A DNA stretch of 31,224 nt from Candidatus Omnitrophota bacterium. GTDB taxonomy: Bacteria > Omnitrophota > Koll11 > Aquiviventales > Aquiviventaceae. Below are more notes on the stretch, generated by a model. The model saw nothing but the letters and a program-made list of their open reading frames with translations, had not been told where the DNA came from and searched no databases. Location of the stretch: contig JACPXS010000132.1 in NCBI GenBank assembly GCA_016196415.1, positions 1-31,224 on the forward strand, read 5' to 3'. Positions within the stretch are counted from its first letter, which is position 1. The stretch itself is not shown here.

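Noticed and set aside
31182..31184. GTG as start of the giant gene
   Set aside because: The frame is open further upstream to the edge, and the surrounding sequence is a normal internal linker with no ribosome site.
3954..31184. Idea that the modules are separate genes
   Set aside because: There is no stop codon at any joint and no consistent ribosome site before the linkers; separate genes would need stops.
3954..31184. Idea that the giant frame is a chance open frame
   Set aside because: Walker A, SAM motif I, GSDVDG, kinase-like and pentein motifs all occur in this one frame and in the expected order.
1..31224. tRNA, rRNA, CRISPR, insertion sequence or origin
   Set aside because: I saw no cloverleaf, rRNA core string, regular spacer array, transposase motif or origin-like box cluster.

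Overview
The whole 31.2 kb window looks like the interior of one giant minus-strand gene. One reading frame is open, without a stop, from the right edge down to a stop at 3954-3956 (about 9,090 codons). A second minus-strand frame takes over at about 4050, is open to the left edge (at least 1,350 codons), and continues the same style of protein. The junction is a +1 shift next to a GGGG run, so either the gene has one indel there (mutation or assembly error) or two giant genes overlap by about 98 bp. No start or final stop of the whole gene is visible. I saw no tRNA, rRNA, CRISPR or insertion sequence.

The organism is probably a bacterium of a candidate phylum known for giant ORFs; Omnitrophota (OP3) is my best guess. 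This rests on high GC, the giant gene and its modular enzyme-like content, not on a marker gene.

Giant protein, N to C (high to low coordinates): small helical domain (31.1-30.8 kb); P-loop NTPase (30.65-30.04); possible GNAT domain (29.9-29.2); unknown domain (28.3-27.5); Rossmann/methyltransferase-like (27.35-26.53); helical domain (26.5-25.85); short unknown domain (25.7-25.4); second methyltransferase-like paralogue (25.3-24.3); SAM methyltransferase (24.15-23.17) with helical tail; a truncated module (22.6-22.45); third methyltransferase-like paralogue (21.75-20.87); large unknown domain, CPBP-like membrane protease, helices and HEAT repeats (20.6-17.6); ART-like (16.9-15.95); nucleotidyltransferase (15.78-14.7); kinase-like (14.5-13.35); pentein/deiminase-like (13.0-11.7); unknown (11.5-10.55); degenerate CPBP-like (9.45-8.75); degenerate P-loop (8.55-8.0); HTH plus alpha-CTD-like (7.6-7.2); winged helix plus HEAT (6.98-5.9); short helical (5.62-5.46); unknown (5.23-4.06); then in the second frame a SAM methyltransferase (3.6-2.6) and a nucleotidyltransferase-like domain (1.87-0.3). 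Nearly every junction is a Pro/acidic linker followed by one or two hydrophobic segments, many of them visibly related at DNA level.

Four short plus-strand operons lie antisense inside the giant frame: a coiled-coil protein (9640-9984), two small membrane proteins (16972-17293), a DUF4258/DUF2283 toxin-antitoxin pair (21954-22448) and an antitoxin plus internally deleted PIN toxin (28550-28988). Each has a TTGACA-N17-TAGACT-like promoter at the start of a hydrophobic linker. All four -35 boxes lie in the same phase of the giant frame, where they read Val-Lys. The giant frame stays open through all four operons. My main hypothesis is a giant modular membrane-tethered polyprotein, built by linker-mediated shuffling, that carries antisense toxin-antitoxin-type cassettes at its module joints.
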